From: Dermatemys mawii
Lineage: Eukaryota; Chordata; Testudines; Dermatemydidae
Assembly: GCA_007922305.1 (NCBI GenBank)
Contig: ML677344.1
Coordinates: 1,408,179-1,472,178 of the forward strand
Direction: 5' to 3'
DNA: 64,000 bases
The notes below the pieces were generated by a model. The model was not told the DNA's origin. It ran no database searches and saw only the letters and a program-made list of their open reading frames with translations. The translations under genes were made by a program, and so were the position numbers. Below are positions 8,883 to 18,331 of the stretch, one piece after another. Within the stretch, counting starts at the first letter, position 1, and each line of letters begins with the position of its first letter.

Positions 8883-11800
8883 GTAAGGCCCAGCTGCTCA
8901 CATGTCCAGGGGGGAGCTGGGGACGGGGGGACACCTGGTACGTTTCCTTTCAAGGCAGCTTTTTTCTCAGCCTGCCACAAAGAGGCTGATTTTTCTGGGG
9001 GTTCCATTCGTGGGACCCCCCCGCAACTCAAACCCCTCGGTGCTCTAACATGGGCCAGGGACTTTCTGGCTCGCCACAGGACAGGCGCTGTTGGGGTCAG
9101 ACTGGGGAGATGGTGGGTCAGCTCCAGCCGGCGCTGCCTGGCTTTGGCCTTTGCCACGGCGCTTAATTGCTCGTGGGGTGGGGGTCAGCGAGATGGTTGT
9201 GCTCGGTGCTGTACGCCACGGTCCCTGCCCCCCCCAAGCTTCCAAGAAAAGTGTTGGGGGGAACTGAGGCACAGGTGGGCAGAGGCGGGAATAGACCCCC
9301 CCCCCCACGACTGCCAGCCCAGTGCTCCAGCCATGCTGCCTCTCCCATCCTGCCATGCCTCAGTTTCCCTCTGTGTGAAGTGGGGGATCATAGGTGGTCA
9401 GTGACTGTGCTCAGATCAGGGGAGCTGGGGCTGGCAGAGAAATCCTGTGGCGCCAAACTCCTCTGAAGGGCAGACACGATGGGGCCGGGGGGAGGGAGTG
9501 TTCCCGTCCCCCTTGCTCCTGTGGTTGGGGGCATGGGCTCGGCCGTGAAGCCTGCGAGGGGAAATCTCCTCCACCCCCTGCCTTGCACCCGGCCCCAGCG
9601 TGCAACACAACCGCCGTGACGGTGGGCGTGTCAGGGAGGCAGGTGGCTGCTTTGGTTACATGGGCCCAGAGCCTTCAAGGGGTTCAGGCGCCGAGCGCCC
9701 ATCGATTTCGGGCCTTTGAGGCTCATCTTGTGTCTCTCTCCTCCGTGTTTGGAGGGCAAGAGGCCAGGGGCAGCCAGCTGGGGGCACTGTGATGGGACGG
9801 AGCGTGTGGGGTGACGTAGAGGAAAGGAGCAGCAGAGTGAATACAGGGCTGGGGGCCAAGGGTATTTATGGGGACTTGCTTGTTATCAAGCTGAGCCCCA
9901 TCCACAGAGCATGGAGCCCCCCTGTTGTATCATTACCCTGTTGTACATATGGGGAAACTGAGGCACAGCAAGGGGAAGGGTCACACAGGCAGACAGTAGC
10001 GGAGGCAAGATGAGAACCCAGGTTGCCCTCTCCTAGAAAGGGACTAATACCCCCTTTCTCCCCCACCTGTAGGTGGGGATCTGTGGCTCGGCCCATCCTG
10101 GGGGCAGGGTGGGCTGCTCCCATTCCCCACCCCTGCCATGCTAACGCTGACATCTCTTGTTCTCCCAGGTCTGAGGGGCGCTTTGCCCTGGCTCACTCTT
10201 GTCCTCCTCTGCGGCTGCGGCCACTTCCAGAGCTCAGGTAAGGCAAGGGCGGCCGGCCAGCCTCGGGGCCTTGGGCTCGTGACTGTGTGGGACAAACCAC
10301 CGTGGTCCAGTCCGGTGTAGTGGGGTGGGGACAGACGGCCGGTGTGAGCTCTCCCTGTGCTGCAACGCTGCCAAGCCCCCCGCACCCCCTGCAAAGTGCA
10401 GTGCTTTTACTGGAGCTGTCTAACCTGGTTGACGACTCCATCATCTGGAGCAGGGGTGGGCAAACTTTTTGGCCCGAGGGCCACACAGGGGTTCAAAATT
10501 GTGCGGAGGGACGGGTAGGGAAGGCCATACCCCCTCTCTGACCCCCCACCCACTTCCCACTCCTGGAATGCCCCCCTCAGAATCTCCCCATCCAACCCCC
10601 CGTTCCTTGTCCCCTGATTGCCCCCTCCAGAGACCCCCCCACTCTACCCCCCCCCAGAAACCCATCCCCTATCTAGCCCCCCTGCTCTCAGTTCCCTGAC
10701 TGCCCCCTCCCGTGAGCCCCCGACCCACCCACCAACCCAAACCACCTCCCCTGGAACCCCACCACCTAAACCCCCGCCCCCAACTTGTTTACCTGCTGAG
10801 CTGGTACCTCTCAGTGCTCCGCCCGGCCCCCGGCCTGGGAGTGCAGGGCCCCACGGCGCCGCAGTTGGCCCGGCCCCCTGCTCCGGAGCTCGGCGCCCTG
10901 CAGCTTGCCCCAATCGGCCCGGCCCTGGCCAAGAGGGCGAGGTCCCATGGCTTGCCACGGGCCCGCTGTCCTGGGCTCTGGGTGGCGCGCCAGCCCCGCT
11001 CTCTGGGCAGCGCGCCGGGCCAGCAGCCAGCTCTGCTCTCCAGGGCACTCTCAGAGCGCCCCGCTGAGGAAAGTGGGACCACTGGTCCTGCTCCCCTGGC
11101 AGGAGCTCGCAGGCCGGATAAAAACGGCTCATGGGCCACAAGTGGCCTGCGGACAGTAGTTTGCCCACCCCTGATCTGGAGGCTAATCCAGACTTTCCCT
11201 CAGTAAGCAACACATTACTGGGCTAATGCGGGGGCCAGGGAGCTCTTTGGCCTGTGGGCAGGCTAGAGGAGCAGAAATGGTGCCTCCCGGTCTTACACCG
11301 CCATGAATTCCCATCAATAATATCCAGCAGCAGTGAGTTCCACAAGTTAAAAAGTAACCGCCCTGCCAACACTCTAACTAGCGGGGGCTTGAGGGACCAG
11401 CTCACTGGTTTTAAAAGGAAGGGTCAGCCCCCCCACCCCCACCCCCAACGTTGTATCCACGTTGCTGTCCCCTGGTAATGTTCTGTCATTTCTGAGCTCT
11501 GTGTCTTGCTGTGAGGCAGGCTGGGACCCCTGTCCCCTGTACACCAGCCACTGGCCTGAGGCCTGGCTGGGAGCCTGGACATGGGGGCTCTACTGCTGCC
11601 TCTGCCAGCTTTAGTCTATCTCCACACGGCTGGTCACCTGATTACTCTGTGCCTCAGTTTTCCCATGTGTGTCACATCTGCTCTGTCCTCCATGGTGTTT
11701 GTGCACTGCCAGTCTGTGCCCCAGAGAGCCCCCCTCCACCAATGCCTTTCACCAAACCCTTCTTTCAGATGCAGCCCCCAGCCTGCGTCCAGTGATCATC

Positions 11801-14800
11801 ATCCCCCCAAAGCCCGTGAAAAATCTCGTCCTGGGTAAGTGACGTTCTCTGTCCAGCTGCACGCTGCAGGCACTGGGCGGATGTGGAGGGGAATCACTCA
11901 CGGCAGGTCTTGGTAGCACACCTGACCCTGTCTCCCCGTTCTCCCCACCCCAGCTTGAGTCAAGCCGCAGTGAGCTGGGGGCAGGGCGACGCCAGACACC
12001 GGGTCCCGGCTCCCAGCCTTGCTCACTCTAGCCCCAGTGCAGTGCCAGCGAGGTGCTGGGGGCGGGTAGGGCCCGGGGCACGCCCAGCGTGCACGAGGGG
12101 AGGTCAGCAGCCCTGACTCCCACTCGCACACCGGACACTCTGCGCCTGTAGCAATTCCACGGGCCCAGCCCAATGCGGGACCTGCCAGACTAAAGGCGAG
12201 ACCCCTGGTTTGAGCAGCACGAGGGTGTCCAGGTGCTGAATGTGTCCAGCCCCTGGGGGGCACTAGGGTCTCCAAGCCAGGCTGGCGTTCCCTCCAGCAG
12301 TAGGGCCCACTGCATGGGGATACAGTTGCCCTGGCGATGTTTCCCCTCTGCAGGGATGCTGTTCCCATGGCGATGTTCCCCCCTGGCTGGGATGCAGTTC
12401 CCATGGCGATGTTCCCTAGCCAGGCGGGCTGTTGTCCCAATGCCACCAGGGCACCCCAGAGCCAGGCCCTGGAGGGGACGTGCCCTCGCCTCAGCCCCTG
12501 ACCTCGCAGCTTCCTGTCCCTTTGCCTCCTTGTCCAGGGGAACACTTCAGTCTCAGCTGCCAGGCTCGCAGCCCCTTTCCAAGGATGAACCTCATCTACT
12601 GGCTGGCGAATGGCTCCTTCGTGGAGGACCAGTACCGGGACAGGGCCGTGAGCGAAGGGGACGTTGTGTGAGTAAATAGGCCCCTGCCTGCTGACCTGCC
12701 CCGCTCCCAGCATAGGGGGCCCCACAGCCCAGGGAACTGCAGCAGGGCTGGTTCAGGGGGCCTGGCCCTGGATCCGGACCCTTCCCCCAGGCGCTCACCC
12801 CTTCAGATCCAGGCTCTGGCAGGGACAGGCGCTGAGCAGTGTAGCTTGGGGAGGGAGAAACTCAGTCCAAGGACTTGGGTCCCGGCCACTGTTGTTAAAG
12901 GAGAAACGGTTGGGCAGCGTCTGGGCTCAGGGCCTGCCCGTGAAGGTGGCCAGTGGTGCTGAGTCCCTGTAGGTCCCAGCGAGGACCAGAGCCCTGGTTT
13001 CACCCGCTCACTCTCCTGCCAAGGTGCTCTGGGAGCCTGCCCCTGCAGCTGGCTCTGGGGTGGGGTGGGGGGAGGGTGACACCTAGTGGCTGTTTAGGCC
13101 CATGACAGCTCTCCGGTGCCCTCACTGACATCCCCTCCAGCCAGCTCACCTGCCCCTGCCTCTTCCCTCACAGACAAGAGTCCAGGGACGCCGGGGTCCT
13201 CCTGACCCGGGAGCTGCACTTCCGCTCCTTCTCCCGGCGGGACTGGAGCACCTCCTTCATGTGCGTGACGAAGAACCCAGCCGGGCTGGACAAGGCGCTC
13301 GTCCACTGGGGGCCTGAGCGGCCAGCCCAGGGCAGTAGGCACTGCAGAAGACAAGGAAGGACAGTCCGACCTCGGAGAGCACCCACACTGTGGACCGGTG
13401 AGAGCCTTTCATGGCTACGGGGAGGGACGCGTGGGCATGGGCCGACCACATTGCAAAGCCTCAGCCAAGGTCGCTCACCAAAGGCTCTTTGCAAAGTAGT
13501 CCTGGGATAAGAGGGAAGGTCCTCTCATGGACTGGTAACTGGTTAAAAGGCAGGAAAGAAAGGGTAGGAATAAATGGTTAATTTTCAGACTGGAGAGAGG
13601 TAAATAGTGGTGTCCCCCAGGCGTCTGTTTTGGGACCAGTCCTATTCAACATGTTCCTAAATCAGTGGTCCCCAACCTTTTTATGGCCAATAGCACATTC
13701 CTAGTTTCAGAAGAGCAGCGGTTCTGAAACGTGTCAGGTCCGTGTGCTATGCCGCGTCCTCTCGTGCCCAGAGCACGTCCACTGAAAAACCACCGAAGTG
13801 CCTGCTTCCGAAGTGTCGGCGGCCCTGCAGCGTTCGGCCCTGTGTCTTACAAAATGCCGCCGACAGCAGAAGCAGGCGGTTTTTCAGTGGACATACGCCG
13901 GCGGGCGCACATAAATGCCCCAGCAGGCGTCATGATGCCTGCAGGCACCACGTTGGGGACCACTGTCCTTAATGATCTGGAAAAAGGGGTAAACAGTGAG
14001 AAGACAAAGTTTGCAGATGGTACAAAACTACTCAAGATAATTAAGCCCCAGGTAGACTGCAAAGAGCCACAAAAGGATCTCTCAAAACTGGGTGACTGGG
14101 CAACAAAATGGCAGATTAAATTCAATGTTCATAAATGCAAAGTACTTCACACTGGAAAATATAATCCCAACTGTACATCTAAAATGATGGGGTCTAAATT
14201 AGCTGTTACCACTCAAGAAAAATCTTGGAATCATTGGGGATAGTTCTCCAAAAACATCCACTCAATGTGCAGCAGCAGCCAAAAAAGCGAACAGAATGCT
14301 AGGAATAGGATAGATAATAGGACAAAAAATATCTTTTTGCCTCTGTATAAATCCATGTTATGCCCACACCTTGAATACTGTGTGCAGACATGATCTCCCC
14401 ATCTCAAAAAAAGATATATTAGAATTGGAAAAGGTTCAGAAAAGGGCAACAAAAATGATGAGAGGTATGGAACCGCTGCCATAGAAGGAGAGGTTAATAA
14501 GACGGGGCTTTTCAGCTTGGAAAAGAGACGACTGAGGGGGGGATATGATGAGATCTATAAAATCACGACCGGTGCAGAGAAAGTAAATAAGGAAGTGTTG
14601 TTTAATCCTTCTCATAACAAGAACTAGGGGTCGCTCAATGACATTAATCGGCAGCACATTTAACACAAACAAAAGGAAGCATTTTTTCCACACAGTGCAG
14701 TCGACCTGCAGAACTTTTTGCCAGAGGGTGTTGTGAAGGCCAAGACTATCACAGGCTTCAAAAAAGAACTAGATATATTCATAGAGGATAGGTCCGTCCA

Positions 14801-15470
14801 TGGCTATTAGCCAGGATAGGCAGGAATGGTGCCCCCAGCCTTTGCCAGAACCTGGGAATGATTGGCCCTTGATTCCCTGTTCTGTTCATTCCCTCTGGGG
14901 CACCTGGCACTGGCCACTATCAATAGACAGGATCCTGGCCTAGGTGGACCTTTGGTCTGACCCAGTCTGGCCGTCGTTCTGTTCTTCAGAGGTTGGAACC
15001 ACCACTGCCGGTCTCAGCACTTCCCAAGAGAGGGTGGGAGCGGCCCCTGGCTCAACACCGGTGCTTCCACAGCCCCACCTCATCTCTTCCTTGTGAGCGG
15101 GTGGAGAGCTGCTGGGTTCCACCCCAGTGACAGCTGCATGGTGTCCGTGGGCAAAGCAAGGGGCTAGTGCAGAGTGCAGGGAAGCAGCCTGCCCCCCCCC
15201 CCCCGAGCTGCTGGAGCCCCGAGGGAGACAGTCCCTGCGTGGGGCAGAGAGGCCAGGCACCGCCCTGCTGGCTGAGTGGTAGACACTGCAGGACCCCGGG
15301 GCCAGCGAGGCCCCAGCTACGTGGGAACGGCAGGCACCTGCCAGCCTGGCACTAACCACGCTTTCCTTTCTGCAGGGCCGAGAGCACGGACTGAGGGCGG
15401 GGACAGCAGCGCCGGCCCTGCCAAGCGCCACGGCCCTGGCACGGCTATGCCAGACTCCCTCCACGACTGA
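8858..15470 (+). CDS. IL18BP: Interleukin-18 binding protein, six coding exons
   Basis: Secreted decoy receptor that in mammals binds IL-18 and blocks its signalling. Joining 8858-8882, 10169-10237, 11769-11834, 12538-12667, 13174-13397 and 15376-15470 at GT/AG sites gives 609 nt and 202 residues, with phases agreeing at every junction (human isoform a is 194). Residues 1 to about 31 form a signal peptide with core LPWLTLVLLCGC. One Ig domain follows, with cysteines at C61 and C127 and an N-glycosylation site N78-G-S. The block IYWLANGSF matches human LYWLGNGSF. Other cysteines that I recall in the human protein are absent, and the tail is arginine-rich. The tail-to-tail position with NUMA1 supports the identification. 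Confidence 0.88.
9925..10010 (+). repeat. MIR-like SINE fragment
   Basis: Contains GGGGAAACTGAGGCACAG followed by GGTCACACAGGC, the conserved core of MIR-type SINEs, inside IL18BP intron 1. Confidence 0.5.
10169..10237 (+). CDS. IL18BP: IL18BP coding exon 2 (signal peptide)
   Basis: Flanked by TCTCCCAG and GTAAGG. It encodes the hydrophobic core of the signal peptide, residues 9-31, with probable cleavage near the Q-S-S-D junction to exon 3. Confidence 0.8.
10451..11173. mobile_element. Non-autonomous hAT transposon with perfect 8-bp target-site duplication
   Basis: The ends CAGGGGTGGGCAAACT and AGTTTGCCCACCCCTG are inverted repeats. The flanks ATCTGGAG (10443-10450) and ATCTGGAG (11174-11181) are an exact 8-bp duplication, the hAT hallmark. 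The interior is C/G-rich and encodes no transposase. It sits in IL18BP intron 2 and explains the long open frames seen there. Confidence 0.92.
11769..11834 (+). CDS. IL18BP: IL18BP coding exon 3
   Basis: Flanked by TCTTTCAG and GTAAGT. It encodes the short proline-rich stretch before the Ig domain (…RPVIIIPPKPVKN…). The cysteines that stand in the human linker are absent. Confidence 0.75.
12315..12440. repeat. Short minisatellite, about 36-bp unit
   Basis: Three to four imperfect units share GCAGTTCCCATGGCGATGTT-like text at about 12324, 12362 and 12395, in IL18BP intron 3. Confidence 0.65.
12538..12667 (+). CDS. IL18BP: IL18BP coding exon 4 (first half of Ig domain)
   Basis: Flanked by TTGTCCAG and GTGAGT. 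It carries the first Ig cysteine (L-S-C-Q) and the signature IYWLANGSF with its N-glycosylation site, the best match to mammalian IL-18BP in the gene. Confidence 0.88.
13174..13397 (+). CDS. IL18BP: IL18BP coding exon 5 (second half of Ig domain, basic tail)
   Basis: Flanked by CCTCACAG and GTGAGA. It holds the second Ig cysteine in S-F-M-C-V and a segment like the human last strand (A-L-V-H-W). Residues 146-166 then include eight arginines. If the donor is not used, the frame runs on to a stop at 13508-13510. Confidence 0.8.
13505..14988 (+). mobile_element. CR1 LINE 3' part, sense, in IL18BP intron 5
   Basis: The reverse-transcriptase phrase G-V-P-Q-x-S-V-L-G-P-V-L-F-N can be read near 13610-13650, and the end of the frame and 3' UTR follow after an inserted transposon. 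The terminus 'GACCTTTGGTCTGACCCAGTCTGG' plus a TTCTGTTCTT tail is the canonical CR1 3' end. Frames are broken. It contains an AATAAA at about 13568. Confidence 0.85.
13663..13965. mobile_element. Non-autonomous hAT element nested in CR1
   Basis: Inverted ends CAGTGGTCCCCAAC and GTTGGGGACCACTG bound the insert. The flanks TCCTAAAT (13655-13662) and TCCTTAAT (13966-13973) are a target-site duplication with one mismatch. The CR1 sequence continues without loss on both sides. Confidence 0.9.
15376..15470 (+). CDS. IL18BP: IL18BP coding exon 6 and stop
   Basis: Acceptor TTTCTGCAG; in phase with exon 5. It encodes a 31-residue hydrophilic tail ending S-L-H-D and TGA. The tail is not similar to the human one beyond composition, so this end of the model is the least certain part. 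Confidence 0.65.
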
Positions 15471-15945
15471 CACAGCTGAGCTGCCCTCCCGCAGCCCCCT
15501 TCTCCCAGCACCCCCGCTTCTTCCTGTGCCCGCCTGGAGCCTGGCAGGACCACGGCTCGGCTGCCCGAAGGGGGAGGGCTGGATTCAGCCCCAGCCCTCA
15601 GCTTGTCTGTTACATTCCTCACCCTAGACACGTTACCCTGCTGGGGGAGGCTCCTGGAGGACTTGGCCTCTGGCCCAAGGGAGGGGTAACCAGGGCTGGG
15701 AAGGGCCCATGTTTGCCCCCCACCCCATCCCTCTTCCACCGCTCTGGCAGCGGGGCTCCCACCTCTCCCCTAGTGCAGTGAGGTGACCGAGAGGCTGCCC
15801 CCTGCTGCCTGCCCAGCCAATGACTGAAGGGGGCAGGGTCCCTTCTACTGCTGCCACGAGACCAGCCACCCCCAGGCCTCTGGCTCCGGCTCTCTGCCCC
15901 CTTCCCACTGTTTCTGTTCAATAAAACCACAACGCTCTGCAGAGC
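15471..15945 (+). other. IL18BP: IL18BP 3' UTR
   Basis: Runs from the stop codon to the AATAAA at 15920-15925, with cleavage expected about 15 bases later, followed by a GT-rich-like downstream region. Confidence 0.7.
15920..15925 (+). terminator. IL18BP: Poly(A) signal of IL18BP
   Basis: Canonical AATAAA about 450 bases after the stop codon. Confidence 0.75.
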
Positions 15946-16624
15946 CTGGACCCCTTTCTTGTCGCCGGCTCAGCCCCGGGCTAGTGGGGGGAGAGGCAGA
16001 GAGGGGAGCGGCTTTGTGGGTCAGAGCAGGGGGCTGAGCTGGATATGGGGGGGCAGAGACATGGGTGGGGTGAAGGCTTGGGGAACAGAGGGGGCAGGAG
16101 GGCAATGGGGTGCTGGAAGGGGCATTCCAGGGAGGTTTAGCTTGAACGGCTGGCGATGGGGAAGCCAATGGAGCGAGCCAGCCAGTGCGCTGGGCAGCGG
16201 GAGGCTGGCGGGAAGGGTGCAGGAGGGGCCGGGGGCAGAAAGGGCTCCTTAGCTCAGCCACGATGGAAGCAGCAGGCCGGAGCCTCAGGCGAGGGCCACC
16301 AGGACGGGTGCTGGTGTCTGGGTGTGCTGGGGAGGGGGGACAGGCTGGAGAGGAGGGAGAGCCGGGGGATGGGAGGGGAGGGCAAACAGGTCGCTGACAT
16401 GTAGAAGCAGCTCGCTCCATGGAGCAGGTCATGGGCCCCCCCTCACCCGGGTGCCAGCAGCAGACTGGCCAGGGCTGGTTCTGGCTGGACCTAGGAGACC
16501 CTGCGCCCGTGGCTCTCCGGGCCTGCCCAGCCACGGGTCGGGGCCGCTCAGGACAGGACCTGGGAGACCCTGCGCCGGTAGCAGGACAGCAACTCACCCG
16601 CGACAAAACGAGGCCTGGGGAACA
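15946..16624. other. Intergenic space between convergent IL18BP and NUMA1
   Basis: G-rich DNA without a gene. A block of about 25 bases (GGAGACCCTGCGCC…) is repeated at about 16494 and 16568, a short local duplication. Confidence 0.6.
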
Positions 16625-16629
16625 GCCGT

Positions 16630-18295
16630 CAGGAGAAAAATACAGTTTATTTACAAGTAGAAAGGGTTTAAAAACGACACGGTTCACAGACATCTAGAGC
16701 CTTAGCTGAGTGCTCGGTGGGTCCCCTCCTGGCACAGCCCTCCACGTACCCCGCGGGCCGCGGCTGCCCTCTGCAATTAGACAATTTACTGCGTCTGTAA
16801 CAGAGAGCCCCAGCCAGGCGGGGCAGTGGGCGCAGCCTCCCAGCCAGCGCCCGGCCCCCACACAGACCCACCCCAGCAATTTCCAGCCCCGGTCCTGGAG
16901 CACAGGCAGTGGGGCTGCTCCTCTCCGCTGCCGGAGACTTGGCAGGCCTCGGAAGAGCAGCTTTCAACCACGATAAACCGGGTGGGCGGGTAACACGACT
17001 GCTGAGGCCCAGCCCTGTGTAACTGGGGCTCTGGGAAGCGAGACCCGGTTCACCGGTTCGGGGTGAGCCGGAGGGGGGGTGAGGCGGGGGCTCTACAGGG
17101 GCATACAGAAGATCTCTGCCCTGCCTTGCGATGGAGACGGGGTGCGGATTCCCACTCCCCTGGCAGCCGGGCTGTCCCCATGGCCACCAACACGCCAGCT
17201 GCCCCAGGCTGTGGGGACCCCTCCTAGCCCAGCCCTGTTTCCCACCTTGCGGGGACAACGCAGGGGAGAGCCAGCTGGCTACACGCACTACAATCCAAAG
17301 CAACGCAGCTACGAGGGAGGGGACGCGGTGTCTGCCGCTGGACCCCCACCCCGTCTGTGCAGTGGAGGAGGCACCCCCCACTCCTGCCCCATACCAGGGA
17401 CCCTGTGTACAGGGCAGGGCCTACAAGAAGCTGCCAGCCAAGCAGAACCTGATCAATCCCCTCGGAAGAGTACAATCAGAAAGATACGGAGGAATTCCCG
17501 CTGTACATAACCCTAGTGCCCAAACCCCCTAGGAAACACGGCTGCACAGTCCCCACTTCCCTCCCCCAGCCAGATGCTAGTGTTGGAGGAAGGCAGCCCC
17601 CTGCAGGGAACAACCCAAACTAGAGTTATATGCAAGAGACCCCGCAAGAACCCCCTCTCCCCGCTAAGCCCATGGTGGGAGCCAATGGTGTCCCCCAGGA
17701 AGAGCAGTGACCCACTCCGAGCGGTTCCTTTAGTGTAGACGGTCATGGGGAGAAGTGAGAGCTCACAGGCTGCATGAGGTCCCCCTGTGCTCGAGGGGGT
17801 GGAGGGGAGTTACAGCCCAGCTGGGTGGGTGAAGGGGGCACATCAGGAGTTGGGGACGCAGATGCTGAACTCCCCCCAGCTGGCCTACGCCGGGAGACAA
17901 CCCAGGGCCACGTGTCCAAGGGTGGGGTCCTTTCCCTCATGCTCTGCTCTCTCCTGGATCCCCCTTCCGCCTCCCCAGCCAGCTCACCCCCCGCAGGGAC
18001 GTGCCCGGGTTTTCCTGCCCCAGCCGGGGCCGCTCTGTGAGCTCCTCTGTTGCCAGCGTGCACGGGTCCCCAGACGTCCTCTCGAGCCCTCGGGTACCAG
18101 CTTCGCTGCCCGGCTCTGCTCTGGGGAACGGGGTCTCGTGGGGACGTACCGAGCGCTTCAGAGCGGGGACGGGGGGAGGAGAAAGGGCAAAAGCTTGATC
18201 CAAAGTGGCTGATAGAGCAGCTTCTAGGACAGCGCCTTCGGGACAGCTTCGCCCCCGGCAGACCCAGTACGGAGCGGGGCGCAGCCGGAAGAGCA
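16630..18295 (-). other. NUMA1: NUMA1 3' UTR
   Basis: From the TAA at 18298-18296 to the poly(A) signal at 16646-16651 there is no splice-consistent coding sequence. The GC-rich open frames here on both strands are not supported as genes. A UTR intron cannot be excluded. Confidence 0.6.
16646..16651 (-). terminator. NUMA1: Poly(A) signal of NUMA1
   Basis: TTTATT on the plus strand reads AATAAA on the minus strand. Cleavage is expected near 16630. Confidence 0.7.
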
Positions 18296-18331
18296 TTAGA
18301 ACTGCATGTTCTTGGGGGACTTGCAGCTGGC
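18296..18331 (-). CDS. NUMA1: NUMA1 last coding exon 25
   Basis: Acceptor CCCACAG at phase 0, then ASCKSPKNMQF and TAA. The lysine/serine-rich style and phase fit, but I cannot confirm this end from the human protein, which ends KGKAKH. Another in-frame-neutral acceptor (GGCCAG|CTGC) would read through in a different frame and was not preferred. Confidence 0.65.
   Translation of the reverse strand, partial: ASCKSPKNMQF

Noticed and set aside
8365..8934. Glycine/valine-rich open frames before IL18BP
   Set aside because: Products of a G-rich tandem repeat read in three frames.
10618..11213. Overlapping proline/alanine-rich open frames on both strands
   Set aside because: They lie inside the hAT element and arise from its C/G-rich interior.
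8858..15470. Idea that the IL18BP-like gene is a captured viral homologue
   Set aside because: Six exons with consensus splice sites, a host-like signal peptide and the NUMA1 neighbour show it is the host gene.
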